Positions 8,142 through 16,839 of a DNA stretch of 53,718 nt are shown one piece after another. The DNA lies in the NCBI GenBank assembly GCA_947167845.1, contig CAMVJQ010000011.1:1-53718 (forward strand), read 5' to 3'. A model generated the notes under the pieces. The model made no database searches and had not been told where the DNA came from. It was given only the letters and a program-made list of their open reading frames with translations. Each line of letters starts with the position of its first letter. Positions within the stretch are counted from its first letter, which is position 1. The position numbers and the translations under genes are program-made. This DNA comes from an uncultured Prevotella sp. (GTDB lineage Bacteria; Bacteroidota; Bacteroidia; Bacteroidales; Bacteroidaceae).

Positions 8142-9314
8142 TTACGACTGATGACTGCGATTCCTGGCAATCAACTTCTTGATAGTCTCGACAGAGGCAG
8201 AGGTGGTGTAGCCGTCCTCAGGCGTGTTGAAGCAGTAGTCCACGAGACGGTCAACGGTCGAGGTGGCCACATGCATGCGGGTATCAGCGGAAGCGTAGTA
8301 GATGAACACGCACCCGTCGTCGTCGGCAATCCAGCCGTTGGCAAAGGCCACGTTCATCACGTCGCCCAGATACTCGTCGCCCTCAGGCACGAGGAAGAAA
8401 CCGCCCGGACGGGCGATCACCTTGGTGGGGTCATCGAGGGCTGTCATATACATATATAATACGTAGCGCAGACCGTCGGCTGTGGCACGTACGCCATGAG
8501 CCAGATGAAGCCAGCCCCTTGGGGTCTTGATGGGGTGCGGCCCCTCACCGTTCTTCACCTCGGTAATGGTGTGGTACTTTCGCTCGTAGATAATCTTCTC
8601 CTCCTTGATCTCCGCATGGGTGATGTCGTCGACGAGAGCCCAGCCAATGCCGCCGCCTGAGCCTGTATCGATGAAGCCGTCCTGCGGACGGGTGTAGAAG
8701 GCGTACTTGCCGTCGACAAACTCTGGGTGGAGCACAACGTTGCGCTGTTGCGACTTGGTCTTCAGGTCGGGCAGACGGTACCAGGTCTTCAAGTCCTTGG
8801 TACGGGCGATGGCGGCTGTAGCAGTGGCGGCAGAGAGGTTGCCTGGCTGAGAGTCGTCGTGACGCTCGGCACAGAACACGCCGTAGATCCAGCCGTCCTC
8901 ATGCTGTGTGATACGCATGTCGTAGATGTTGGTGGCGGGAATCTCGTCGTCAGGCATCGTGATGGGCTCGTCCCAGAAGCGGAAATTGTCGATGCCATTG
9001 GGCGACTCGGCGACGGCGAAGAACGACTTGCGGTCGGCTCCCTCGACACGCACCACAAGCAGGTACTTGCCATTCCACTTGATGGCCCCCGAGTTGAGGG
9101 TGGCATTGCACAGGATGCGCTGCATCAGGTGGGGATTGTCGTGCTCGTTGAAGTCATATTTCCACTCCAAAGGTACGTGCTCGGCAGTCAGGATGGGATA
9201 CTTATACTTCTCATAGATGCCGTTGCCCCACTCCACGGGCTCGTTCTGACGGCTCAGCAGCGCCTCGTGATGCTGACGCAGGGCTGCCACTTTCTTTTCA
9301 AATTCACTACTCAT
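8142..9314 (-). CDS. GH130 beta-1,4-mannosylglucose phosphorylase
   Basis: The 390-residue product matches GH130 subfamily 1 in length and motifs, with no signal peptide. It contains [20 protein letters not shown] near residue 30-50, [20 protein letters not shown] (85-104), the catalytic region [10 protein letters not shown] in which D132 is the likely proton donor, and the phosphate-site residues in RNVVLHPE and [17 protein letters not shown]. These enzymes use phosphate to split 4-O-beta-mannosyl-glucose into mannose-1-phosphate and glucose. The neighbouring epimerase would supply that substrate. Together with the symporter and mannanases this is the pathway described for Bacteroides fragilis mannan use. 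A phosphorylase for mannobiose or longer chains (GH130_2) is less likely given the length and flanking genes. Confidence 0.87.
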   Translation of the reverse strand: MSSEFEKKVAALRQHHEALLSRQNEPVEWGNGIYEKYKYPILTAEHVPLEWKYDFNEHDNPHLMQRILCNATLNSGAIKWNGKYLLVVRVEGADRKSFFAVAESPNGIDNFRFWDEPITMPDDEIPATNIYDMRITQHEDGWIYGVFCAERHDDSQPGNLSAATATAAIARTKDLKTWYRLPDLKTKSQQRNVVLHPEFVDGKYAFYTRPQDGFIDTGSGGGIGWALVDDITHAEIKEEKIIYERKYHTITEVKNGEGPHPIKTPRGWLHLAHGVRATADGLRYVLYMYMTALDDPTKVIARPGGFFLVPEGDEYLGDVMNVAFANGWIADDDGCVFIYYASADTRMHVATSTVDRLVDYCFNTPEDGYTTSASVETIKKLIARNRSHQS

Positions 9315-9324
9315 ATCTTTCTAC

Positions 9325-9355
9325 GCCCCCTTAGTTAGGGGGATGGGGTCTGAAC
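9325..9355. repeat. GC-rich repeat, left copy of an inverted pair
   Basis: CCCCCTTAGTTAGGGGG followed by ATGGGGTCTGAAC. A near-copy lies in inverted orientation at 9414-9445, so the whole GH26-GH130 spacer can fold into one long hairpin in the mannan operon mRNA. Confidence 0.65.
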
Positions 9356-9413
9356 AAGCGTTACCAGACCTTATTTTTAATGGTAAATATTTCTTTGCAG
9401 GGAGTCTGCGCCT

Positions 9414-9445
9414 GTTCAGCCCCCTGCCCCCCCTAACTTAGGGAG
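9414..9445. repeat. GC-rich repeat, right copy, overlaps the GH26 stop
   Basis: GTTCAGCCCCCTGCC followed by CCCCCTAACTTAGGGAG is the inverted partner of the copy at 9325. The repeat runs into the GH26 gene and supplies its stop codon. Confidence 0.65.
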
Positions 9446-10562
9446 TTTGTATGTCCTTGGCAAAGAGGGTCTTGGGCGAGTTGTAGAACTCGACGAAGTA
9501 CTGTGCGTCGGGCTTGGTGGTGGCAGGGCCGAACCACTCCTTCTTGTAGTTGCGCCAGGTGAGCAGGTAACTGATGGGGAACTCCTCGACGGCTGGCAGC
9601 AGGGTGGACGTCCACCAGTCGGGCTGCGTCATGTTCTTCATGCCCGTCTCCGTCAGGGCAGGAATCAGGTTGTGGGCCTTGGCGACCTCGCACAGCACGG
9701 TCAGATTCTGCCTGGTGCGCTCGATGAACTTATCTTTCTCCTCAGGCACCCACTGGTAGCCGTCGAGTCCCAGCATGTCCACGCGGTCGTCGCCAGGATA
9801 GCGGTCGAGCAGGCGCTCTGCCGTCAGGCCGTCCTGACAGCCTGGGGAGTACGACCAGACGAGATTGTCGTAGCCGTCGGCGCTCAGTTTGTCCTGCAGC
9901 ATGTTCCACAGGGCCTTGTACTCCTCAACGGTGCAGAGTTTCTCACCCCACCAGAACCAGGAGCCGGAGTTCTCGTGCCAGGGACGGAAGATGACGGGAA
10001 TCTTCTGGCCGTCGGCAGTCTTCAGTGTGGCCAGGAAGTCGCTCACGCGCTGCATCCAGCCCTGAAACTTCTCATGAACTAGACTGTCGGTGAGTATCTT
10101 CCTGACGACGACAGAGTCGGTGACGTCCCAGGCAGTCCCCTCCGGGAACTTCTGTCCTGCATTGCCGCCGCCGTCGATTGTGGTGACAGGGTTACGGGGA
10201 TGCCAACTCAGAGTAACGATGCCGCCACGCTGATGGTGGGCGATGATCTCCTCCGTCATGCGCGTGAAGGGCACGCTGTCGAGGTTCTTCTGATCGCCCA
10301 TCTCGATGCCGCCCAGGTCGAAGCCCATGATGGCGGGATAGTCGCCACAGACGTTCTTGACGTCGCTAGAATCCTTCTGATACTCCCATGTCAGGCCATA
10401 CATCGGATCGTCCTGATGGCCATACATGATACCCTTCTGCTGGAGCGAATCCAGGCGATCCAACAACTGCTGGGCCACCGTCTTGGGGGCCTCAGCGTTC
10501 TTCTGCGACGTACATGCTCCTAAAGCCACAGCCGCCACTGCAATCATCAATAGTTTCTTCAT
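9438..10562 (-). CDS. GH26 beta-mannanase, lipoprotein
   Basis: The 374-residue protein has a lipoprotein signal (MKKLLMIAVAAVALGAC, lipid-modified C17) and then a GH26 (beta/alpha)8 domain. Key sites are HQDDPMYG near 49-56, the WHP motif at 120-122, the acid/base glutamate E197 in FRPWHEN and the nucleophile E305 in ALTETG. GH26 enzymes cut internal or chain-end beta-1,4-mannosidic bonds, often releasing mannobiose. Placement on the outer membrane or its periplasmic face fits a role just ahead of the symporter and epimerase. The protein ends in DIQTP, the same four last residues as the upstream CE7 esterase, because both ends are encoded by the same spacer repeat. It lies in the middle of the six-gene operon. 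Confidence 0.88.
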   Translation of the reverse strand: MKKLLMIAVAAVALGACTSQKNAEAPKTVAQQLLDRLDSLQQKGIMYGHQDDPMYGLTWEYQKDSSDVKNVCGDYPAIMGFDLGGIEMGDQKNLDSVPFTRMTEEIIAHHQRGGIVTLSWHPRNPVTTIDGGGNAGQKFPEGTAWDVTDSVVVRKILTDSLVHEKFQGWMQRVSDFLATLKTADGQKIPVIFRPWHENSGSWFWWGEKLCTVEEYKALWNMLQDKLSADGYDNLVWSYSPGCQDGLTAERLLDRYPGDDRVDMLGLDGYQWVPEEKDKFIERTRQNLTVLCEVAKAHNLIPALTETGMKNMTQPDWWTSTLLPAVEEFPISYLLTWRNYKKEWFGPATTKPDAQYFVEFYNSPKTLFAKDIQTP

Positions 10563-10569
10563 ATTTACG

Positions 10570-10635
10570 AGTCCCCTGAGTCAGGGGGTTGGGGGGGTGA
10601 ACATATGCCCCAAAGTTAGGGTGGGGTCTGAAAGC
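10570..10635. repeat. GC-rich palindromic repeat upstream of GH26
   Basis: CCCCTGAGTCAGGGG (perfect 7-bp stem) followed by a G-run, and CCCCAAAGTTAGGGTGGGG with TCTGAA, resemble the two copies at 9325 and 9414. The block fills most of the CE7-GH26 spacer. A TAACTTTG box is embedded (minus strand, 10611-10618) but may simply be part of the repeat. Confidence 0.55.
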
Positions 10636-10684
10636 CCTATATGTCCTCGCCCGTTAGTTAATTGTTAATATTATATATATGAGA

Positions 10685-11977
10685 TTAGGGGGTTTGTATT
10701 CCCATCTGTTTGAGCAGCCAGTCCTCCCATTCGTCCCACTGCTCCTGATACCAGAAGTGCCAAGTCTGCTGATAGGGTGAAATCTCCTTGGGACCCTTCA
10801 CCGTGTTGTAGGTAGCCCACGCCGTCGTGGGTGGCACCACATCGTCGTTGTAGCCGAATGAGAACCAGCCCTTCTGCTGCTCAGTGATGAGACGGGCGAA
10901 GTTTACACCATCGTAGTAGCGCGAGGTCTCAATCTGCCTGTCCATTCCATTACCTTTATTATTATAGAAGTAGTGGGGCCATCCACAGGCGACGCCATTC
11001 AGCGATGCCGTATGGTCGCAGAGGGCTGCATGGACGGCGCCGTAATAGGTGATGCGCTTGTCAAGAGCTGCCGTCGCCAGTGAGAGGAACCCACCCTGAC
11101 TACTGCCAGTCACGCCCATTTCCTTCTGATTCCAGGGGGTGTATTCCGCTATATAGTCGAGGGCGCGAACACAGCCGATGACCACCCGCTTGTAGTAACT
11201 TTTGTCACGATTGTCCATCCCCGTCTCCCAGTAGTTCGCCAGAGCCCCATTGAACATGTCGTCATAGATCTTCTGCTCCAGCGTGACAGGGACGCCGTGG
11301 ATGCCAATCTCCAGCGTGATGGCCCCCTGGGAGGCAGTCCATACATCACCGCCATAAGGGCGGACGCCAGCCCCCGGGACGCGGAGCAAGGCGGGATAAC
11401 GGCCTTCCTTCACAGGCACACAGAGGATGCCATAGGTGCGATAGTTCCACTGATAGTTCTGGAACGACACCTCGTAGACATTGACATCCTTCGTACAGCG
11501 CTCAGGCAGGAGGCGCCGCGTCGGATTCAGATCCACCTTGCGGGCTTCGGCGACGGCATTCTGCCAGAAACTCTCAAAGTCCTGGGGCATCACGGTCGAA
11601 GGCTGCAGTTTCTCAGGAGAGAAGGCGGCACCACAGGCCTGCTTGTAGTCCTTGCCGTCGACGTGGGCAGTCACATCCACCCGGTAGAAGCCAGGTGTCT
11701 TCATCGTACCCGTCAACTTGAGGGTGCCGTCCTTCAGCACCAGCGACTTCTTGACATCCTGATACATCTCAGGCCCCGCAGCGTAGTCGATGCTCACATT
11801 GTCGAGCAATGTGCCCGACTTGCGCACCTCTATCGTGAAAGAAGCCTTCTCGCCAGTTTTGTAGGTCCAGTCCTGATGGTCGGGCTCAACGGTCACAACG
11901 ATATTATTTCCTCTGATCTGGGCCATCAGCGACCCAAACGCCATCACACAAAGGAGAATAGTAAGCAGTCTCTTCAT
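10685..11977 (-). CDS. CE7-type acetyl (xylan/mannan) esterase with N-terminal beta domain
   Basis: The 430-residue product has a Sec signal (cleavage likely after MKRLLTILLCVMAFGSLMA), then about 100 residues of beta-rich, Ig-like sequence, and a CE7/AXE1 alpha/beta hydrolase domain from about residue 128 (PQDFESFWQNAVAEAR). The nucleophile motif GSSQGG puts the catalytic serine at S293. The Asp is probably in FGYNDDVVPPTT and the His in the final QTWHFWYQ region. CE7 enzymes remove acetyl groups from oligosaccharides. Its place in the operon points to deacetylation of acetylated gluco- or galactomannan so the mannanases and the symporter can act. Stand-alone CE7 proteins are about 320 residues, so the N-terminal extension is distinctive. 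Confidence 0.82.
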   Translation of the reverse strand: MKRLLTILLCVMAFGSLMAQIRGNNIVVTVEPDHQDWTYKTGEKASFTIEVRKSGTLLDNVSIDYAAGPEMYQDVKKSLVLKDGTLKLTGTMKTPGFYRVDVTAHVDGKDYKQACGAAFSPEKLQPSTVMPQDFESFWQNAVAEARKVDLNPTRRLLPERCTKDVNVYEVSFQNYQWNYRTYGILCVPVKEGRYPALLRVPGAGVRPYGGDVWTASQGAITLEIGIHGVPVTLEQKIYDDMFNGALANYWETGMDNRDKSYYKRVVIGCVRALDYIAEYTPWNQKEMGVTGSSQGGFLSLATAALDKRITYYGAVHAALCDHTASLNGVACGWPHYFYNNKGNGMDRQIETSRYYDGVNFARLITEQQKGWFSFGYNDDVVPPTTAWATYNTVKGPKEISPYQQTWHFWYQEQWDEWEDWLLKQMGIQTP

Positions 11978-12001
11978 ATTCTTGTATCTCCTAAAAAATA
12001 A

Positions 12002-13288
12002 TTAATGGATCTTCTTCATACGCTCCACTTCGCGCTTGATGACTTGCAACGTGGACTTGTCGCCAGCAAAGACGGAGTTCAGGCCCTGAGCCTCCTGGGC
12101 GGGGTCGCCAGTATAGTCATCGCCCACCTGCCACTGCTCGGGATGTCGGGGCTTGGCCAGTCCGCCCCACCCCCAGAAGTTGCAACCGGCAAAGAAACCA
12201 CCGCTCGCGGCATTGTCACCCACGAGCGAGAAGACATATTCATAGAAGCCGTCACGTCCTTTGGTAGGCGTGCCCAAGTCAAACTTGAAGCCGTCGCGGG
12301 GATAGCCGAACTCCTCCATAACGAGGGGCTTCTTCAGACGGGCACAGATCGCCAGATGGCGGTCGATATAGTCCTTGGTATGCTCCTTGGCATTGGGCAG
12401 GTCCTCTATCAGGTGATCCTTCCGAGCCCAACTCCAGTTGTAGGGCCAGAGATGAATGTTGCAGTAGTCGATATTCTTGTCGGCGCAGATACGCTCGTAA
12501 CAGCCCCAATCGTTCTCACAGCCCCAAGAGCCCTCGCTGCCGATGGAAATCAGATGATTGGGGTCGAGCGAGCGGATGAGAGATGAGGCCTCAGCCAACC
12601 ACTTCTCAAAGGCGGGTATGGCCTCCTTGGAGAAGGCACGTGGCTCATTGCCAATCTGCCACGACATGATGGCTGGGTCGTCCTTATAGGCCTTGCCAGT
12701 ATAGCGGTTGGTACGCGAGAGGATGAAGCGAACATAGTCGTAGAACAACTGGTGGGCCTTCTCATTGGTGGCGTATTTGCTCATCGCCTCCATAAAAGCG
12801 GGATAACCGTCCTCGTTGGGGCGAGGCTGCTTACCGGCCCCGGCATGTTCAAGATAGAAACCGTAGCCCCCACTCCACTCCCAGGAGTTGTTCAGATAGA
12901 GTACAGCCACCATACCACGCTTGCCCATCTCCTGCAACAGGAAGTCGAGCCCTGCGAGTATCGTGTCATTATACACGCCAGGCTGCACCTGCAGGGTCGG
13001 CTCCACCTTGGTGGTCACGCCGCGCTCACCGTCACTGCCCACAAGGACGCGCAGATTGTCAATGCCCATCTGCTTCATCAGGTCGAGTTCCTTGACGAGG
13101 CGCTTGCGGTTTCCCCCCTGCCCTTCCGAGCCGAGGATGGCACCATACCAGAAATTAGTACCTATATAATAATAAGGTTTGCCGTCCTTGAGGAAATGGC
13201 CGTCCTTCACCGTCACGAAACGCGACTGGGCAGAGGCTGGAAACAACATAGAGGCCATTGCGAGCAATAAAAACATTTTAAGTTTCAT
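12002..13288 (-). CDS. GH5 (probably GH5_7) secreted beta-mannanase
   Basis: The enzyme has a signal peptide (MKLKMFLLLAMASMLFPASAQ) and a GH5 TIM barrel. Motifs in order are FLKDGKPYYYIGTNFWYG, LRVLVGSDGE, YLNNSWEWSGG, the acid/base WQIGNEPRAF (E215 counted from this start), IHLWPYNW and the nucleophile VMEEFGYPRDG (E326). The NNSWEWSGG and IHLWPYNW segments are typical of eukaryote-like GH5_7 endo-mannanases. I place the start at 13288 because an ATG 30 bases upstream (13318) would begin only 4 nt from the -7 box. This is the first gene of the mannan operon, with 24 bp to the CE7 gene. It should make the first cut in mannan. Confidence 0.85.
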   Translation of the reverse strand: MKLKMFLLLAMASMLFPASAQSRFVTVKDGHFLKDGKPYYYIGTNFWYGAILGSEGQGGNRKRLVKELDLMKQMGIDNLRVLVGSDGERGVTTKVEPTLQVQPGVYNDTILAGLDFLLQEMGKRGMVAVLYLNNSWEWSGGYGFYLEHAGAGKQPRPNEDGYPAFMEAMSKYATNEKAHQLFYDYVRFILSRTNRYTGKAYKDDPAIMSWQIGNEPRAFSKEAIPAFEKWLAEASSLIRSLDPNHLISIGSEGSWGCENDWGCYERICADKNIDYCNIHLWPYNWSWARKDHLIEDLPNAKEHTKDYIDRHLAICARLKKPLVMEEFGYPRDGFKFDLGTPTKGRDGFYEYVFSLVGDNAASGGFFAGCNFWGWGGLAKPRHPEQWQVGDDYTGDPAQEAQGLNSVFAGDKSTLQVIKREVERMKKIH

Positions 13289-13322
13289 ACTTGTAGTTAT
13301 CAGATGAATAGTTATCAATGCT

Positions 13323-13354
13323 GCAAAAGTAATACAAATCCTGTAATCTGCAAA
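13323..13354 (-). promoter_or_regulatory. Promoter of the mannan operon
   Basis: On the minus strand TTTG (13351-13354), a 19-nt spacer and TACTTTTGC (13323-13331) fit the Bacteroidota consensus well. Transcription would start close to 13316, giving a leader of about 28 nt to the chosen GH5 start. It is the only strong promoter seen for the six genes. No adjacent hybrid or AraC-type regulator gene precedes it. Confidence 0.7.
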
Positions 13355-13444
13355 ACTCTTTCGCGACTTTTTTGCAGACAGGAAAAAAATAGTGGCACGA
13401 ATTGATAAAAGAATATCAGAAACGACCTCCCTACTTTCCTCCTG

Positions 13445-14299
13445 TCATCCTCGATGATATTCGACCAGCCCCGTAGCAGGACTCTTCATGACAGTCCCCA
13501 CTTGGAAGCCTTGACGGGCAGCGGCCTCACGCAACTGTGGCTGGTAATACCATGCGATACTGCCAACAAAGGATATTGGCAAGTCGCGACGGTCGTAAGG
13601 GGCAATATTCCTTCTGAAGAAATCCTCAAAGTTACGAACGACGATGCCACTGACACCCTCATCATCAAGATGGCGATGAATGAACGCAGAGAGAGAGGCC
13701 AGGAAGCGATTAGCCAGCGGCTGGCGATAGACACGCTCGATGACAGAGGCCATCGTCAACCCCGTTTCAGACTCAAAGTCAGTCTTGATTTTATCAGACA
13801 AAATACCTTTATATATGGCATTCAGGAAAAGCCGCCCTAGGACAGCTCCACTCCCCTCATCGCCTAAGATGTAGCCCAAGGCTGGGGTGTTCTGGACAAT
13901 ACGTTCCCCATCATAAAGACAAGAATTGGAACCAGTACCCAAAATACTGGCAATGCCATAATTATGTAAACAAAGGGCTCGCGCCGCACCCAACATATCA
14001 CTATGCGCCTCAACGACCTTGGCACACGTAAATACCTGCTGAAGCGACTCCACCATCAGGGATTCAAACTCTGGGCGAATACCACTACCATAAAAACTGA
14101 CAGACGACACCCCATCAGCGCGCAACTGCGTCAACACTTCTTCACGCAGAATAGCCCCGATAGTCTCTTGATCCTGATGGAATGGATTAATGCCCTGGGT
14201 GGAGAATCGTGTAGGTTGAAGCGCGGAGTCAGACTCGGACTCTGACGGGACAAGAACCCAGTCGGTCTTGGTGCTTCCGCTGTCTGCAATGAGTATCAT
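13445..14299 (-). CDS. BadF/BadG-type ATPase, N-acetylglucosamine-kinase-like
   Basis: The 284-residue protein begins MILIADSGSTKTDWVLV, the phosphate-1 motif of the ASKHA fold used by GlcNAc kinase and related BadF/BadG proteins. ASILGTGSNSCLYDGE and LGYILGDEGSGAVLGR (about 115-150) are the adenosine and connecting motifs, and FVGSIAWYY lies near the C-terminus. In Bacteroidota such genes are often annotated N-acetylglucosamine kinase, acting on amino sugars from peptidoglycan or glycans. Phosphorylation of glucose released by the neighbouring mannan pathway is a tempting but unproved idea. It has its own promoter-like box and is not part of the mannan transcript. Confidence 0.75.
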   Translation of the reverse strand: MILIADSGSTKTDWVLVPSESESDSALQPTRFSTQGINPFHQDQETIGAILREEVLTQLRADGVSSVSFYGSGIRPEFESLMVESLQQVFTCAKVVEAHSDMLGAARALCLHNYGIASILGTGSNSCLYDGERIVQNTPALGYILGDEGSGAVLGRLFLNAIYKGILSDKIKTDFESETGLTMASVIERVYRQPLANRFLASLSAFIHRHLDDEGVSGIVVRNFEDFFRRNIAPYDRRDLPISFVGSIAWYYQPQLREAAARQGFQVGTVMKSPATGLVEYHRG

Positions 14300-14325
14300 T
14301 TTACTTTCATTTTATATTTAACAGC

Positions 14326-14334
14326 GCAAAAGTA
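14326..14334 (-). promoter_or_regulatory. -7 box for the BadF-type kinase
   Basis: TACTTTTGC on the minus strand, 27 nt before the ATG at 14299. No clear -33 TTTG. Confidence 0.45.
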
Positions 14335-14398
14335 ATCAAAAAAATTCTAAAACGAAAACATTCTTCGCATTATTTAAGGTTATTAGCAAAAAAATGTG

Positions 14399-14407
14399 TA
14401 CCTTTGC
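14399..14407 (+). promoter_or_regulatory. -7 box for the MscS-like gene
   Basis: TACCTTTGC. It overlaps a GTG-initiated extension of the open frame (14396), so translation must begin downstream, at ATG 14420 or 14435. Confidence 0.5.
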
Positions 14408-14434
14408 AGGTGCAAAACAATGAGACCATCAAAC

Positions 14435-16774
14435 ATGAAGCGTATATTCATCCTCTTCACCCTGCTGGCGGGCTTTGCACTGGAGTCGACAGCCGTACTC
14501 AAGGAGAAAAACCTTGAACAGACTCTGGTCATCCTGCGCAATGAACTGACAAAGCACTACAATGAGATGTCGCGCCAGCAGGCTGAGAATATCGACCAGA
14601 GCCGTGAGATTCGACAGAATCTGACACAGACGATGAAACAGAGCAACCAGAATGCCCTGATGCTCTACTCGCAGAACCAGGAGTATCTGTTCGACCTGAC
14701 CTATGCCTGCCACGAAGCCACGGAACAATATCAGCAATTCAAGAAACAGCAACTGCCTTTCCGTGAGTTCATCAACAAAACCAACGGCGACATCGCCCGC
14801 TACGACAGCCTGGTGCAGAGCCTTCAGGCCATGCCGGTGTCGACGCTAAGCCCTCAGTCCCAGACAGACCGTAACGTCTGCCTGACATTAGCCACCAGCA
14901 TCAAGCGCACCCTGGAGGAGGATGCCCAGCAAACAGAAGAGTACATCCACTACTATAACATGACGGAGCAACGGCTGAAGAGCATGAACGACTATGCGCA
15001 AAAGCGCTACTATGACATACAGACCAGCATCTTCGTCAACGGCGGCGATACCTATTTCAGCATCATCCGAAACGTGCGTGAGAAATGGGAGACAATGAAG
15101 CAAGTAGTGACAAAAAAATACTATTCAAACGAGATTGACAAGCAGTCACAGTGGAACGTCAAGTGGATCATCGGACTATTCATGGCCATTTTCATCTATG
15201 CGTTGATTGCCATCGGCATCAATCAACTGGTCTTCCGATTCCTCCTGCCAAAGCGCCTCCACACAGAAGAGTTCATGAAGAAGCGCTCTTCGATCATGTG
15301 GGCCACAACCATCATCACCCTCGCCCTCCTGATGGGGCTCATACTCAGGAAGAGCGAACAGAACTTCCTGGTGATGGCCAGCGGACTGCTGGTGGAATAC
15401 GCATGGCTGTTGGCCGTCATCCTCATCTCCCTGCTGCTTCGCGTCAACGGCGACCAGATCAAGAGCGCCCTCCGCATCTACGCCCCTCTGCTGGCCATCG
15501 GCTTCCTGGTGATTACCTTCCGGATCATCCTCATCCCGAGTGAACTGGTGAGCCTCATCTTCCCGCCTATCCTATTGTTCTGCCTGATATGGCAATGGCT
15601 GGTCATCAGGCGACACAACCAGAACATCCCGCAGTCGGACATGTTTTACACTTACGTGTCGCTCGTCGTATTCATCGCCTCAGCCTGCTGTTCCTGGGCA
15701 GGATATACGCTGCTCTCCGTACAACTCCTCATCTGGTGGATTATGCAACTGACTTGCATCCTGACCATCACCTGTGTGTCACAGTATATGAAGATGTACG
15801 CAGAACGCCACGGGTTCGCCAACCGTCCAGTCACACGCACATGGTTCTACTCATTCATCACACAGGCTGTCATCCCGATACTGATTGTCGCCTCGGTAAT
15901 GGTGGCCGTCTACTGGGCTGCCGACGTGTTCAACCTGAGCGACATGTGCTGGGGAATCTTCAAATACAAGTTCATCGATCAGAAGAATCTGCAGGTCAGC
16001 ATCCTGAAACTGGCCATCGTCGTCAGCCTCTGGTTCGTGTTCTCCTACATTTCAAAGACCATTCTCAGCCTGTTGCGGCTGCACTATGAGACGAAAGACC
16101 CCTCAACGGCAGAAAGCAGAATGGTGATGGGCAAGAACGTGATCCAACTCATCATCTGGGGCGTGTGGCTACTCATGTCGCTGGCCTACCTCCATATCAG
16201 CGTCTCATGGCTCCTGGCCATCTCGGGCGGTCTGTCAACAGGTATCGGTTTCGCTTCAAAGGACATCATCGAGAACATCTACTACGGTGCCTCGCTGATG
16301 GCTGGGCGCATAAAGGTGGGCGACTGGATACAGGTAGACGGCACAATGGGCAAGGTGGCGAGCATCAACTACACTTCCACAATCGTAGAGTCCCTCTATG
16401 GAGAGGTCATCACCTTCCAGAACTCGCAGTTGTTCACCAAGAACTACAAGAACCTGACACGCAATCACGGCTATGTGCTGGCTGTGGTTCCCTTCGGCGT
16501 GGCTTATGGCTCCAACCTCAAACAGGTGACAGAACTGGTGGAGACGGCTGTCAACTCCCTCCACCACCAGTGGATGGACCCCACCAAGCGGGTGAAGAGC
16601 GTTGTATCAGAGATGGCCGATTCCAGCATCAACTTCAATCTCTTCGTCTGGGCCAATGCCCCAAAGAAGTCCTACGTGGTGAGTGATGTGCTGAAATGCG
16701 TCTATGACACACTCAACCAGAACGGCATCGAGATACCATTCCCACAGCGGGATGTCCACCTGATCAAGGAGTAA
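14435..16774 (+). CDS. Large MscS-type mechanosensitive channel
   Basis: The product (779 residues from this start) has a signal peptide (MKRIFILFTLLAGFALESTA), a periplasmic alpha-helical, Gln/Glu-rich region of about 230 residues, then roughly ten membrane segments and the MscS pore and beta domain near the C-terminus. The pore-lining helix and following loop are seen in AISGGLSTGIGFASKDIIENI, and MAGRIKVGDWIQVDGTMGKV is the MscS beta-domain signature. The layout resembles MscK/MscM-like channels that relieve turgor. I chose 14435 because the -7 box ends at 14407; ATG 14420 is also possible. A 65-bp gap with its own promoter separates it from kdsA. Confidence 0.82.
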   Translation: MKRIFILFTLLAGFALESTAVLKEKNLEQTLVILRNELTKHYNEMSRQQAENIDQSREIRQNLTQTMKQSNQNALMLYSQNQEYLFDLTYACHEATEQYQQFKKQQLPFREFINKTNGDIARYDSLVQSLQAMPVSTLSPQSQTDRNVCLTLATSIKRTLEEDAQQTEEYIHYYNMTEQRLKSMNDYAQKRYYDIQTSIFVNGGDTYFSIIRNVREKWETMKQVVTKKYYSNEIDKQSQWNVKWIIGLFMAIFIYALIAIGINQLVFRFLLPKRLHTEEFMKKRSSIMWATTIITLALLMGLILRKSEQNFLVMASGLLVEYAWLLAVILISLLLRVNGDQIKSALRIYAPLLAIGFLVITFRIILIPSELVSLIFPPILLFCLIWQWLVIRRHNQNIPQSDMFYTYVSLVVFIASACCSWAGYTLLSVQLLIWWIMQLTCILTITCVSQYMKMYAERHGFANRPVTRTWFYSFITQAVIPILIVASVMVAVYWAADVFNLSDMCWGIFKYKFIDQKNLQVSILKLAIVVSLWFVFSYISKTILSLLRLHYETKDPSTAESRMVMGKNVIQLIIWGVWLLMSLAYLHISVSWLLAISGGLSTGIGFASKDIIENIYYGASLMAGRIKVGDWIQVDGTMGKVASINYTSTIVESLYGEVITFQNSQLFTKNYKNLTRNHGYVLAVVPFGVAYGSNLKQVTELVETAVNSLHHQWMDPTKRVKSVVSEMADSSINFNLFVWANAPKKSYVVSDVLKCVYDTLNQNGIEIPFPQRDVHLIKE

Positions 16775-16798
16775 AAAGAAAAAAAATACGCCAAAATG

Positions 16799-16830
16799 TT
16801 GGTGGTTTAAGATAAAATACTTATTTTTGC
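16799..16830 (+). promoter_or_regulatory. Promoter of the kdsA-kdsD-regulator-PLD run
   Basis: TTGG (16799-16802), 19 nt, then TATTTTTGC (16822-16830), ten bases before the kdsA ATG at 16840. The leader would be very short. Confidence 0.5.
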
Positions 16831-16839
16831 AAAGCAAAT

